Position numbers and translations under genes: made by a program. Source: Botryococcus braunii (Eukaryota; Chlorophyta; Trebouxiophyceae). From it: a stretch of 37,500 nucleotides of DNA. Below, piece after piece: positions 1 through 10,797 of this stretch. The notes below the pieces were generated by a model that worked only from the letters and a program-made list of their open reading frames with translations, was not told where the DNA came from and searched no databases. Where the stretch lies: contig KV908342.1 in the NCBI GenBank assembly GCA_002005505.1, positions 372,657 through 410,156 on the forward strand, in the 5' to 3' direction. Numbering within the stretch: position 1 is the stretch's first letter; each line of letters begins with the position of its first letter.

Positions 1-165
1 TGATCACAGATTTCGTAGATGACATTATATAATGTCCACACAATATTGACCCTGTGGAATTCTCCAGGACAGCCTAAAGTCCACCAGGCTTTATGAGCAC
101 AGATTTGGTAGATGACATTATCATGTCCACACAGCTATTACCCTGTGGATGTCAGCACAGTCCAG
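1..165. repeat. Tandem duplication of about 90 bp at the window edge
   Basis: Two imperfect copies are visible. Both contain CACAGATTT.GTAGATGACATTAT followed by TGTCCACAC and then ACCCTGTGGA. The first begins near base 5 and the second near base 98. No coding content was seen. Confidence 0.6.
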
Positions 166-716
166 AGTCCGCCTTCGCGTTTGAAGCAGGTGGTGGTCAA
201 CCTCGCCCACTTACTTCATCCGAACTCGCGGCAGTCACCGTCAAGTGTGTGCGCCCCCTTTGAATAAGGGCTCTTTATTCAAGGGACGTCGTGGTCAACT
301 GTGCGCGCCTCCTCCTATATCCGATGGGGGCCGTATCCAGCAGGGCTTATCTTCTTTTATCCGAAGGCAATCGTGGTTGATTGGGCTCGCCTTCTCAATC
401 TGAAGTGTGTCGGGTCTCACTGTCCCCTCTCTGGTCTCTTGAAGGTAGTCGTGGTGAAGTTTGTCACTGTGGTCTATTATGGCCTTCTGGGGCAGTCGTC
501 GTTACTTTTTTAAATTTGTGCCGCACGGGTCGTTTGTTTTGGACCTTATGTTTTGGATAACCTCAATGGCTCTTAAGTGACCAGGGCGGCTTAGTTATAA
601 GCACAGACTAGCCCATATGGAGTGACTACGAGTTAAGTATACGTAAGTACAGGTCACGACCCTTACGATCAATATATCTGGGAGGCACAGTTGACGAATG
701 CCCTCAAGTGGTGAGA

Positions 717-835
717 GTGGCACAGTAATGACATCATGCTTTACAGTAAATGACAGCTCTGACGACGACTTCCCTCTGTCCAGATCTGGACTTTCATGTC
801 CTAGAGGGAAGTTGTCGCCAACTGTACTGTGCCAC
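717..835. repeat. Foldback (nested inverted-repeat) element, about 119 bp
   Basis: The outer arms are GTGGCACAGT (717-726) and its exact reverse complement (826-835). The inner arms are CGACGACTTCCCTCT (763-777) and a 14/15 reverse complement (803-817). Just inside lies the perfect palindrome GTCCAGATCTGGAC (778-791). The whole segment can fold into one long hairpin, like a MITE or foldback element. No target-site duplication was established. Confidence 0.6.
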
Positions 836-861
836 CCTGGTCACATGGCGGCAGTCGTTGT

Positions 862-912
862 CAACTAGTCAATTGACTAGTTGCAGCTAGTACAGTTAAC
901 ACTAGTGTTAAC
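862..912. repeat. Two neighbouring perfect palindromes (22 bp and 18 bp)
   Basis: 862-883 is a spacer-free palindrome with half-site CAACTAGTCAA. 895-912 is a second one, GTTAACACTAGTGTTAAC. Only 11 bp separate them. Confidence 0.85.
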
Positions 913-1225
913 AGTACTGTGCATGTGCGTCGCTGGTCGCTTGAAGGAGACGTACGAAGTATACTCCTGGTTATTTTAGTGCCGCCCTGATCACTTGAGG
1001 GTAGTTTTGTTCATCAACTGGTCATTTGAGGGCCGTCGTTGTCAACTATGCCACCTAGGCCAGGTCAATGGTCAAAGTCGTTGTCAACGGCGCCACCCCG
1101 GGGTCATGACCGGGCACGGCCATGACACCCGTTGATCAATTGAGGGTATTTTTGGTTACAACTACACTCAAGTGCCACCCTGAGCACTTGAGGGTAGTCG
1201 TGGTCACCTATGCCCGTCCCGCCTA

Positions 1226-2603
<1,378 letters not shown>

Positions 2604-3365
2604 CGTGTGCGAATGAGTTTCGCCTTGCATGACAATTGCAATGCAGTATAGCTGTCGAGCAAATTTCCATTAGTTGCATACGCTCTGCAGCATTAATGCC
2701 ATATGCAACATAGGCTGTCCTATGATAAAGAGTTTGTGAGTTTGATGTTGTTGAAGTGCTAGACATTGATGTTGTCGATGGATGCAACAAGCTTGTAAGC
2801 TAGGCTACATGATTATGAAGTTATGAAACGGTCGCTCCTCATGAACTGCATATATGTAGCTCCTTGGCCCAGTGAACACTAACTGTCTCTCTAAAACTCT
2901 ATATTGTTACATAAAAGCTTTACTCAGTTATGGCAGATAATGCAGGCAAATTGCCGGCCAATACTCATTAACGGCGCAACACACCCTTCCCACATCGTTT
3001 TACGACCGTCAAGGATGCGAAACCATTTGCAAAGTCAAGAAGTGGAATGTAAGCGGATCTTTTTATGATTTTTCAAAGACCACCGGTACCACATCTTCTA
3101 TGCGACTGCACAAATTACTTGCTGTGTCAACAATTCATCATATGCTAGAGTTTAACACCAAACGCTACGATCAAAAGCGATGTTACTATCTTCAGTGATA
3201 TCCAAATTTCTCCAAGAAAGCATTGGGTCGCTCGTTTCCCTGCAATTCTCTATTGGTTAATCCTTTGTCAAATCACCGACCAAGACAAGTATGCGTCTAT
3301 ACCTAGTACATTCTTAGGAGCACTTAACCGGCGGTACCGGTGAAGCCACAGTTCTCCGGAGGGCT
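2604..3365. other. Gene-free intergenic sequence
   Basis: No conserved coding segment, RNA gene or regular repeat was recognised on either strand. Confidence 0.5.
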
Positions 3366-3600
<235 letters not shown>

Positions 3601-4510
3601 CGGCAACCTTGTTAATGTCGGACATGATCTTGAACATTTATTTTCGGGAAAAGGAGGAGAGGGGCATTAGGCTCCGTCTTGTTTGAAGTGTTGCTTGAAA
3701 TACATATAAACCGTTGCCACTGGACACCGTTTTGAAGAATTATCGCAAAAAGCAATGCAAAATGAAGATTCGCTCAGAAATCATATGCAGATCTGCACAG
3801 AAACTATACGAATTTCTGCACAGAAACCGTGTGAAGATTCGTAACGACTGCACATGGGGGTGAGGGAGGGCAGGAGAACGAGGAGCGGTGGTGGTTTGAG
3901 AGCGTTATCGAGGTTCCTAAGGAGGGAGACGAGGAAATGGAGGAGGGAGAGGACGAAGAGTTTGCCGGACAAAAGGATGGCCTGCTTCATGAACGCGAGC
4001 CTGTACGGGCCCCAACCTGGCCCTACCCACAGTGGGGTGCGGCCGTCCCCTTGCAATGCACTCGGAATTTCTCTGGGGGATCCCCCAAATTTTCCCAAGC
4101 CCTTCTTCAAGCCCTACACGGCATGTCTGCGCGCCACTCCATTAATTACGGCTGAGTCAACTGCAAACATAGGGTTTCTGTACAGAAACCCTATGGTGGA
4201 CTCTTGCGGGGGTTCTTGCGTTGCAACCTCAACCACGCGTCATGTCGCTGACCCATTTCTCATGATCATGACGTCCCTCTCATACCCATGGCCTGCCCTA
4301 ATCACGGCCGTGACAGGCCCCGTTATCCTCCTTTATTGCACCCGTCACCCTCATATGTCATGTCTGACACTTTCGGAAGATTTCACACGCATCAATGCCC
4401 ATCTCGATTATGCTCACTTCGTGCCACTGCCGTCCCCTCTCCATCCCCCTCGTCATGTCTTTGATATGTCTCCTGCGGGTCTGGCAATGCCTTAGCTATA
4501 GCATACGCCC
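3601..4510. other. Gene-free stretch with TTTCTGxACAGAAA palindromes
   Basis: TTTCTGCACAGAAA-type motifs appear at about 3788-3830. A perfect 28-bp palindrome occupies 4168-4195 (half-site CATAGGGTTTCTGT). A 213-codon frame runs through 3854-4495 but has no recognisable domain; I do not call it a gene. Confidence 0.5.
4168..4195. repeat. Perfect 28-bp palindrome
   Basis: The half-site CATAGGGTTTCTGT is followed directly by its exact reverse complement with no spacer. Confidence 0.9.
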
Positions 4511-4925
4511 CTGTCATGCTCTTGACATGCTCCCGTCACTTTCTTGGCATGCTCGAGCATGCCAAGAGCTCTTGGCAAATCCCTAGCATGCTTCATGCAC
4601 TCGCGTTATGCCGCTGGCGTGCTCTTGACATTGCCAATGTTATGCTTCTAGCACGACCCTGTCACCCCACTGGCATGCGCCAGGCATGCTCCCATCATGC
4701 CCCTGGCGGACTCCTGGCATGCTCCTAGCAGGACCCTGTCATGCCTCCGGAATGCACCTCGTTGCCTTTGGCATTGCTCCTATAAAAATCCCGTCGTGCT
4801 CCTGGCGTAATCCCGTCATGCCCCTGGAAAATGGTTTCTAGCATGCCCTTTTCATGTTCTAGGTATGCCTGTGTCATGTTCTGAGTATGCCCCCGTCGTC
4901 TTCCTTTCATGCCCCTGCCATGCTC
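4511..4925. repeat. Degenerate minisatellite with about 21-bp periodicity
   Basis: CCCGTCATGCCCCTGGCATG-like units recur, with starts near 4693, 4735, 4791, 4812, 4851, 4872 and 4893. Most spacings are 21 or about twice 21, with some irregular. GGCATGC is the most conserved part. The small open frames across it are by-products of the repeat. Confidence 0.65.
4542..4576. repeat. Two overlapping perfect palindromes (26 bp and 16 bp)
   Basis: 4542-4567 is a spacer-free palindrome with half-site TCTTGGCATGCTC. Its right arm overlaps a second palindrome, GCCAAGAGCTCTTGGC (4561-4576). Confidence 0.88.
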
Positions 4926-6233
4926 GTGGCTGGCCTCAATCGTCTTGCGAGAGCTGCGTGGCCTTCAATGCAAGCAGACAAGTATTCTAGCATGCAAGCG
5001 AGTGCACACAAGGGAAAGGGAGAGCAAAAAGGTCACGTGCACCAGCAATACTGGTTCCACCACTCCTTAGTTTTGCAAAACCAACGCTGACGTCAGCATG
5101 GTTGACGTCAGCATGCAAATACATACAATGAGAAAGCAGGGACAGGGAGGCGGTGAGGCATCCATGCTACAAAAAGTGCCACATGTCCGTACTGTACGCA
5201 TACCTACACTATTATTATAGGCCAAACCACTACTAAAGTGATTTAACTCCAGTGCTTGCTAGCGCTTCAGGGCGTTGACTTCGCATAGCTCGTCATTTTC
5301 TAGGCATTTTCACGTCACGTCACCCAGGTGTGCAGAATCCAGGAGCACCCAATATTGAAATTAATGTGACCACACCCCCTCGCGATAACAACTTCTTTTT
5401 TTTTTGAAGCAGTTCTCGTCTCAAGGGAGCTCGTGGGTACACGGGACGGCAAGATGCCGGGTTGCTGAAAAGCGTCCCGAGAGGTCCTTGGTCCTACCTG
5501 TGATGCACAACTTCCCAGACTCGCGACTCGTTTGCAGGATGTCTCACAGAGTCTGTCCGGCGATACGCTGGAAGCAAGCGAGACTCTCGTATGTTTCCCT
5601 AGTCGGGATTTGCCACAAAGCTTCCAAAATCCCAGCATGAGAACTGGCATTCGGGGCTGCAAGGCACACGAACAGGTTGGACCAACGAGTGCCTGCAGTG
5701 GATTTAACGCTTGAGTGGAAATGAAGAATTTCATTGTGGATATGCCCCCCCACTTTCATCAGGTCCACCTAGGACGAAGAACAAAACTCCCACTTTGAGA
5801 CGCCCTCGAGTTGGCTTTACTTCAATGTACCTGATATTGCGCTGCTCGCTGTTTGGTTGGATGGACCATAGGGGAGTCACGCTTTTTTCCTAACAACTCA
5901 CAGTTTTTGCTTCTCGAGTGACTAGAAGAGGAGAATGAGCCCCACGTTGTGCACCCCTGACGTCGTGCAGTCTCGCACGTGCACCTGCACAGCTGTTCAG
6001 CACATGTGGCATGGACAGATGAGTGCCAAACGGCCTTCTTGCTGTGAAGATAGGCTCGCCTCCCTATTTAAATGCTGTTGTAAGACATCCTTTAAGGTCC
6101 TTGATTCGCTTGGTATTGATAACAAAAGTGGCTTACTCAAGTTGGGATCCAGTGCACCACGTCGTGCCACACCATCCACGCATCGAGAAAACCTTGTACT
6201 GTAAACCCACTCCTTAAGTTCCTCAAGTATGAA
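4926..6233. other. Gene-free intergenic sequence
   Basis: No conserved product was recognised. A T-run at about 5396-5405 and several 60-140 codon frames on both strands (including 5315-5734 minus) show no domain, signal peptide or supporting splice structure. Confidence 0.45.
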
Positions 6234-6285
6234 CTCAATTAAGAAGCTTTAAAGCTTCTTAATTGAGGCGTTTCAAATTTGAAAC
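6234..6285. repeat. Adjacent perfect palindromes (34 bp and 16 bp)
   Basis: 6234-6267 is a spacer-free 34-bp palindrome with half-site CTCAATTAAGAAGCTTT. Two bases later 6270-6285 is GTTTCAAATTTGAAAC. Both are exact. Confidence 0.92.
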
Positions 6286-7970
6286 ACCTACAGAAACCTG
6301 CAGACCATCCAAAGGCTTGACAAATCATTCAGTTGTCATGGTCTAACTCTAGATGTTCCTAACCCACGTGCCTTGTCAGCATTCAAGGCAACATCTGTCA
6401 ATCAGTAACTAGGCGCCCGCATGGGGGTGCCAAAAATGCATCTCAATTTACTCTGAGATTTTATCAGACGAAAACACTTTATTGTACTCACGTGTTCCAT
6501 CCAATACCATGTGAGGTCTATAGAGCTAAAACAGCTAAAACAAAAGGCCCAGACAGAACTCAATGCCAAACAATTCTAGCACACTTCAGTAATACGCATA
6601 ATGTTATCCTACTTGAGGGACATACCTTTGCGAACATGTGTAATACCTTCCTTCCCTCCTTCCTTCCTTCGTGTTCTTTTAAGCTTAAGCCACCACGAGC
6701 CCAAGGTCAAAGCTAATGAGGCCATGTTTGGCTCTACGTTGAAATGATCAATCTAATGCCTATTTGGGCTGTGATACTCAAAGAAACCAAAAATGACTAA
6801 CCCTAAGGTCTACTTGGGCTGTGGAATTAAAAGAGCCACACCCGCGTGTCGTGACCTAGAGCAGTCTGAGTATGTATGCATCCTCTCAAGGCCTATTTTC
6901 TTGGCAACCTCACTGAGGCACTGCATGCTTAAGTACTGTAAGAATCCCAAAAAGTTGAGCCTTAATGGATTTTGTAAAGACAACCATTACCTTGTACTTC
7001 ATATGTTGTGCATAGGGAGATCCCGTACAGTTCTCTCGGATGTCATGTATAATTAGATGAACGCATGCATTCTATAATTGGCCGCTCTGCGTCGCATTTA
7101 AGACGAAAACTTCACGCATTGTAATAAGTCCTATACTCTTCTTCATAAACGGATGTCTTTGCCTCAGTCATATACTCTTCCCTGATTGCTAAACAGATTT
7201 GGTAATTTCTGCTGATTGTCAGGTGAGCCCCCTGGTACCAGCCCTATCTATCCTACTGAGACTTATGTCCAGCTGGTTTTTCTCTGCCCAAAAAAACAAA
7301 GCAGTGCCAGAATTCTGAACTGGGTGCCACTCAACAAAGTCTGCAGACGTGATTGTGGTGAAAATCATGGCAGACCATGAACACCTTACAGCAGTTTCCA
7401 AGTGACGTAGCCATGGGGAACCCTGCTTTATTGAAAAGTCTGCAACATTTCCTTAGACACAATGGCATTCACCGTGTTCAATGGGTAAATGCCATTCTTT
7501 AAGTGGGGGATAGCATTGAAAGATGCAGAGGGAGAACATCGGGGGTGGGAGGGCAAAAAATGATGTTCGAGAATGTAGGTGTAATACGCTGCACCTGCAC
7601 ACCTAAGAGACTGCAGGTACGAATGCAAGCTAACAATATGTCATTCAAACCCACGCTCTCGCTTAAGCACTTGCTTAACACTAACATTAACGCTAAGCAC
7701 TCGTTAAGCACTTGCTTATCATTTTCTCCATTTTCCACCTCCCGTCCTGGCTTTCTCACTCTCCCTCACATTGGAAGCCCTTGCTTCGCTGACTCTTAAA
7801 TAGGCAAAAGCATGAGACTGATGACCTGGATCCTCCTATGGAAGCCCTGTCATTAATAAGGACCAGCATCTGTCTCTAGGGCGAACACCATGGATGCCCG
7901 TAAACTGCTGAATATGCATATGGACAGCATGTCACGGGGGTGACGTCGCATATGGAGAGTATGTCATGGG
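6286..7970. other. Gene-free intergenic sequence
   Basis: No supported coding region was found. Minor features are a (CTTC)n patch near 6650-6670, clustered GCTTAAGCACTTGCTTAA-like motifs at 7660-7720, and a two-copy tandem of about 36 bp (CATATGGA..GCATGTCA.GGGGTGA) at 7917-7980. Confidence 0.45.
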
Positions 7971-8330
7971 GTGATGTTGCTTATGTAACTGAAGGGGCGC
8001 CCATCGTATGCCTTGAGCCATTTTGAAAAGTAGCGAGTGGGTTCTCCAAGCCCATCCACAATGGCTCGCCAGTAGTAATCACCCCCTGAAGTGTTTTGGA
8101 AAACAGCTGAAGACCTCCGGCGCCAGGAGAGGCCATCCGGCTGCAGCTCTTGCGTCCAATTTAGGATCCACAGTGGAGCGTGGACCTTGTACCCCAACCA
8201 GTTGATGCCGCCAACCAACTGGCCTAGGTTGATATCCTGCAAGCCCAATCCCAGCGGCAGAATGTCAGCTTGGGCCGTGCCGGCGGGAAAGGCCCGCCAT
8301 GGTTTGGTGGCCGCCAGACTTCGGGTGCCC
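7964..8330 (-). CDS. Unrecognised protein-like open segment, possible exon
   Basis: I do not recognise this sequence. On the minus strand a frame stays open from about 8330 down to a TGA at 7964-7966. Its composition is protein-like: Trp-, Tyr- and Gly-rich, non-repetitive, with stretches such as GINWLGYKVHAPLWILNW and WRAIVDGLGEPTRYFSKW. Upstream of about 8330 the same frame runs into a three-copy 19-bp repeat, so the true start is not the first Met but more likely a splice acceptor; a TTGCAG lies in the region. It lies downstream, on the same strand, of the signal-peptide ORF at 9780-10166 and could be a later exon of the same gene or of a pseudogene. No function is proposed. Confidence 0.3.
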
Positions 8331-8375
8331 CAAAAATTCGGTGCCCGCCAAGTTTTGGTGCCCGCCAAATTTTGG
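8316..8375. repeat. Short tandem repeat, about 19 bp x 3
   Basis: GGTGCCCGCCAAxTTTTGGT-like units recur three times with small changes. Confidence 0.65.
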
Positions 8376-8754
8376 TCTATCTGCAGAGAATAGTTTGTGT
8401 GGCAGAAAGGTGTGTGCAGACAATGGCAACGGCAGTTAGACAATACAGGTGGTTACGGAGTTGAAGGTGGGCGCTGCAGGTGGTTATGCAGCATGTGCTG
8501 GCCTGCACAGCTGGTTCTGGGGTGGAAGTTGGCCCCTACAGGGAGTTCAGCAGGCAAGCTTGGCCGGTCCTGGTGGTTATGCAACGCAAATTGGACGGTC
8601 CATGTGGATGTCCAGCCAAGTTGTTCCTTAAGAAACGAGAGGCGATATATTAGGGCAGTGTCCACAGATGTGACACGCAAGGCAGAGCAGAAAAATGGCA
8701 GTTTGTATTGGGACTATTGGGGGTTGTACAAAAGACGTATTTGCAGCTGCTATG

Positions 8755-8868
8755 ACCCATGCAATGCAAATGCATATGCAATCCCCTGCTAGACCTATGC
8801 GATGCAAATGCATATGCAATCCCCTGCTACACCTATGCAATGCAAATGCATATGCAATCCCCTGCTAG
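8755..8868. repeat. 38-bp tandem repeat, 3 copies
   Basis: Copies begin at 8755, 8793 and 8831 and differ at only a few bases. Each contains ATGCAAATGCATATGCAA and ends CCCCTGCTA. Each unit therefore carries an ATGCAAAT octamer overlapping TGCATATGCA. Confidence 0.9.
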
Positions 8869-9460
8869 AGACCGGTGAACGACACAAGAGGTGTGCACCC
8901 AGATCTGATAATGAGCAATGGGCAAGAGGACGGCAGCTCAAGTCGGGATCAATCCTAAGTTTTCAATTCAAAGCTGCTCTTTGAGTATGTTGCGTTTGAG
9001 AGAAACAGGTAGATACAGATCACATGTAGCCTTCTGTTACCCACAGAGAGACCTCACCTGGTTATAATAGATGTCAATGAAGAAATCCCACCATATGAAC
9101 AAGTTACAGTGAGCAGCACCAGAGGTGAGCCAAATTGGGCATCCAGGTGCTAATTCCGAGCTGTTTCCACTGCATGCCCATTTTCCCTTGCATGCTGGGC
9201 AAAGTGCCAGCCTGCGCAGCTCTGGGTTCCAATCTCCTGCAGGGCTTGTTATTTCCTGTCACCCAAGGTCCAAATGGTCAGCAGGACGTGCGGTGACAAT
9301 AGCATTGCACCCACATGATCTGTCATGCAAATGCTCATCTCCCATCCCATATTGCAAAACTATTCAAAAATCTGTTGCAAGGTTGATTCCCCTTCAATCG
9401 TGGTACGGAACCAGGGGAAGCAACATGATAAGGAGTTTGTAGCCAAGCTGTTTGTTCGGA
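8869..9460. other. Gene-free sequence upstream of a poly-C run
   Basis: No supported feature was seen. It ends near a run of about 17 C at 9470-9486. Confidence 0.4.
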
Positions 9461-9499
9461 GAGGGAGTCCCCCCCCCCCCCCCCCAGGGGGCCAAGACT

Positions 9500-10166
9500 C
9501 CATGAAGAACATGGTGACCTAAAGTTGAGATGCCCTCAAGATTGAAAAGAGTCGTCCAGGGTACAGACCTCAGGTATATTGATGCCATCGAGGAAAAATA
9601 GGCCCTGCAGTTGCTTTGGAAGGCCATTGCTGGAATTTCCTACACCCCATGGAAGATCAGGTCAGGATTCATAGTCGCATCTACTGCTTGGCCATCTAAC
9701 AATCGCTCAGAGAACAGCTCAAAGAAGACGAACTCATAGTTGTTCCAAAGGTTCTCCAAGCGCCTCCCTGCTTTTACAACTACGGAGAATGCTGCAGCTG
9801 AGGACATATCCATTTACCGTAGTATAAACATTTTGCGACGTCTTCTCGTTCACATAAAGACATCTCGTATGTGGCGTTGGGGCGTTGGAGCCCCAACTGC
9901 ATGCCTAACGCGGAGTACGGCATGGGAGTTGTAATGTCTGCTCTGTATAGGGTTGCCTCAATGATCTGAGTTGTCCATTGAAGAAAGCTTCCGATACTCT
10001 CAAAAGCATAGTTATATTCTGGCGGCCATTGAGAGCACATCAGCTGTTGCAAACCCGGGAGTGGGAGTTGTTGCCCAGCAGCAGCTGTTCCTTGGAATAA
10101 CAATCCGACAAGGGCAAAAGCTTTAACGACAGTTGTGGGTCTCATCCGCTTGTATATCGCTTTCAT
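9500..10166 (-). pseudogene. Putative signal-peptide protein gene, possibly degraded or multi-exon
   Basis: A minus-strand frame opens at ATG 10166 (alternative Met at 10145) and runs 128 codons to 9780. The start has a convincing secretory signal: basic residues, then VVKAFALVGLLF, then a small-residue stretch GTAAAG. The mature part is Cys/Trp/Tyr-containing and non-repetitive (QWPPEYNYAFESIGSFLQW; KCLYYGKWICP). Protein-like sequence continues in other frames further down the same strand: a segment with WNNYEFVFFELFSERLLDG near 9700-9770, and one with LQGLFFLDGINIPEVCTLDD near 9560-9630. These could be joined by splicing (a GTAAAT donor occurs inside the first segment, phase 1) or may show frameshift decay. 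I do not recognise the family. It points away from the CYSTM gene, with 631 bp between start codons. Confidence 0.35.
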
Positions 10167-10797
10167 CGCTTTGTGGAACGGTTTTTAGGCGTATCACGTA
10201 GCTGAGACCATTCACAGGGAGTTCATTTGAACAATCAGAATCCAAATGGTTCAAGGTTGTCAATCTTAGATCCTGAGTCGCTTACTGAGAACTCAACATG
10301 CAATCCCACAACATCATGAAAACAGTATTGCAGCTATCGCACAAGATTTGAATTCGTGTGAAGTTTGCAGCTAGCTGCTGCCAAATTCTACCGGCACGTG
10401 AGGGCGACCGTGCAGTACGAAGTAGGTAGTACCGACTAGGTACTGCCGGGATCTGAGTCAGATCATCCGACGGTCAGATTCTGACCCCTGAGCACTGACT
10501 AAAATGGGCACGTGTATGGTCGTGCCCACAAGGCTCGAGCCGTCGGAGCTGCCAGGTGGAGCTGCCCCACTAGCATCCGACTACTCATCGCTTCCCGTAC
10601 CTCTCGATCTGACACGAATAGTCGTACGAACCTAGGACAGCAAATACAAAACCCCACCTTCTAGCAGGAAGATATCTACAACTCCGAGGGCTCACAGCGT
10701 TTTATCATTAATACTAGTAACAACAACAATCTTTCTTGAAACTTATAAGCGAGAGGTCTTTGTATTTCGGCACCCGGGTCGGGCTTCATAGCTTAAA
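10167..10797. promoter_or_regulatory. Divergent intergenic region with inverted repeats
   Basis: This lies between the minus-strand signal-peptide ORF and the CYSTM start codon. It contains the inverted repeat TGGGCACG..CGTGCCCA (10505-10528, 8-bp arms) and an imperfect GGTAGTACC..GGTACTGCC pair around 10430-10447. GGAGCTGCC is repeated near 10537 and 10558. No clear TATA box was assigned. Confidence 0.35.

Larger units (their letters stand above)
166..1225. repeat. Degenerate dispersed/tandem repeat family
   Basis: A diverged unit of roughly 38 bp recurs, with core TCACTTGAGGGTAGTCGTGG followed by TCAACT and often GTGCCACC. Clear instances lie near 286, 447, 850, 980-1010, 1032, 1067, 1170 and 1193. 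Spacing is irregular, so this is an old eroded array rather than a fresh satellite. The 70-codon frame at 301-513 lies wholly inside it and has no protein-like features. Confidence 0.55.

Noticed and set aside
3854..4495. 213-codon plus-strand frame
   Set aside because: Low-complexity Arg/Pro/Ser-rich, no domain, runs through a palindrome and repeat region, and has competing frames on the other strand.
5315..5734. 139-codon minus-strand frame
   Set aside because: No recognisable domain, includes translation of a homopolymer run (KKK), and overlaps frames on the opposite strand of similar quality.
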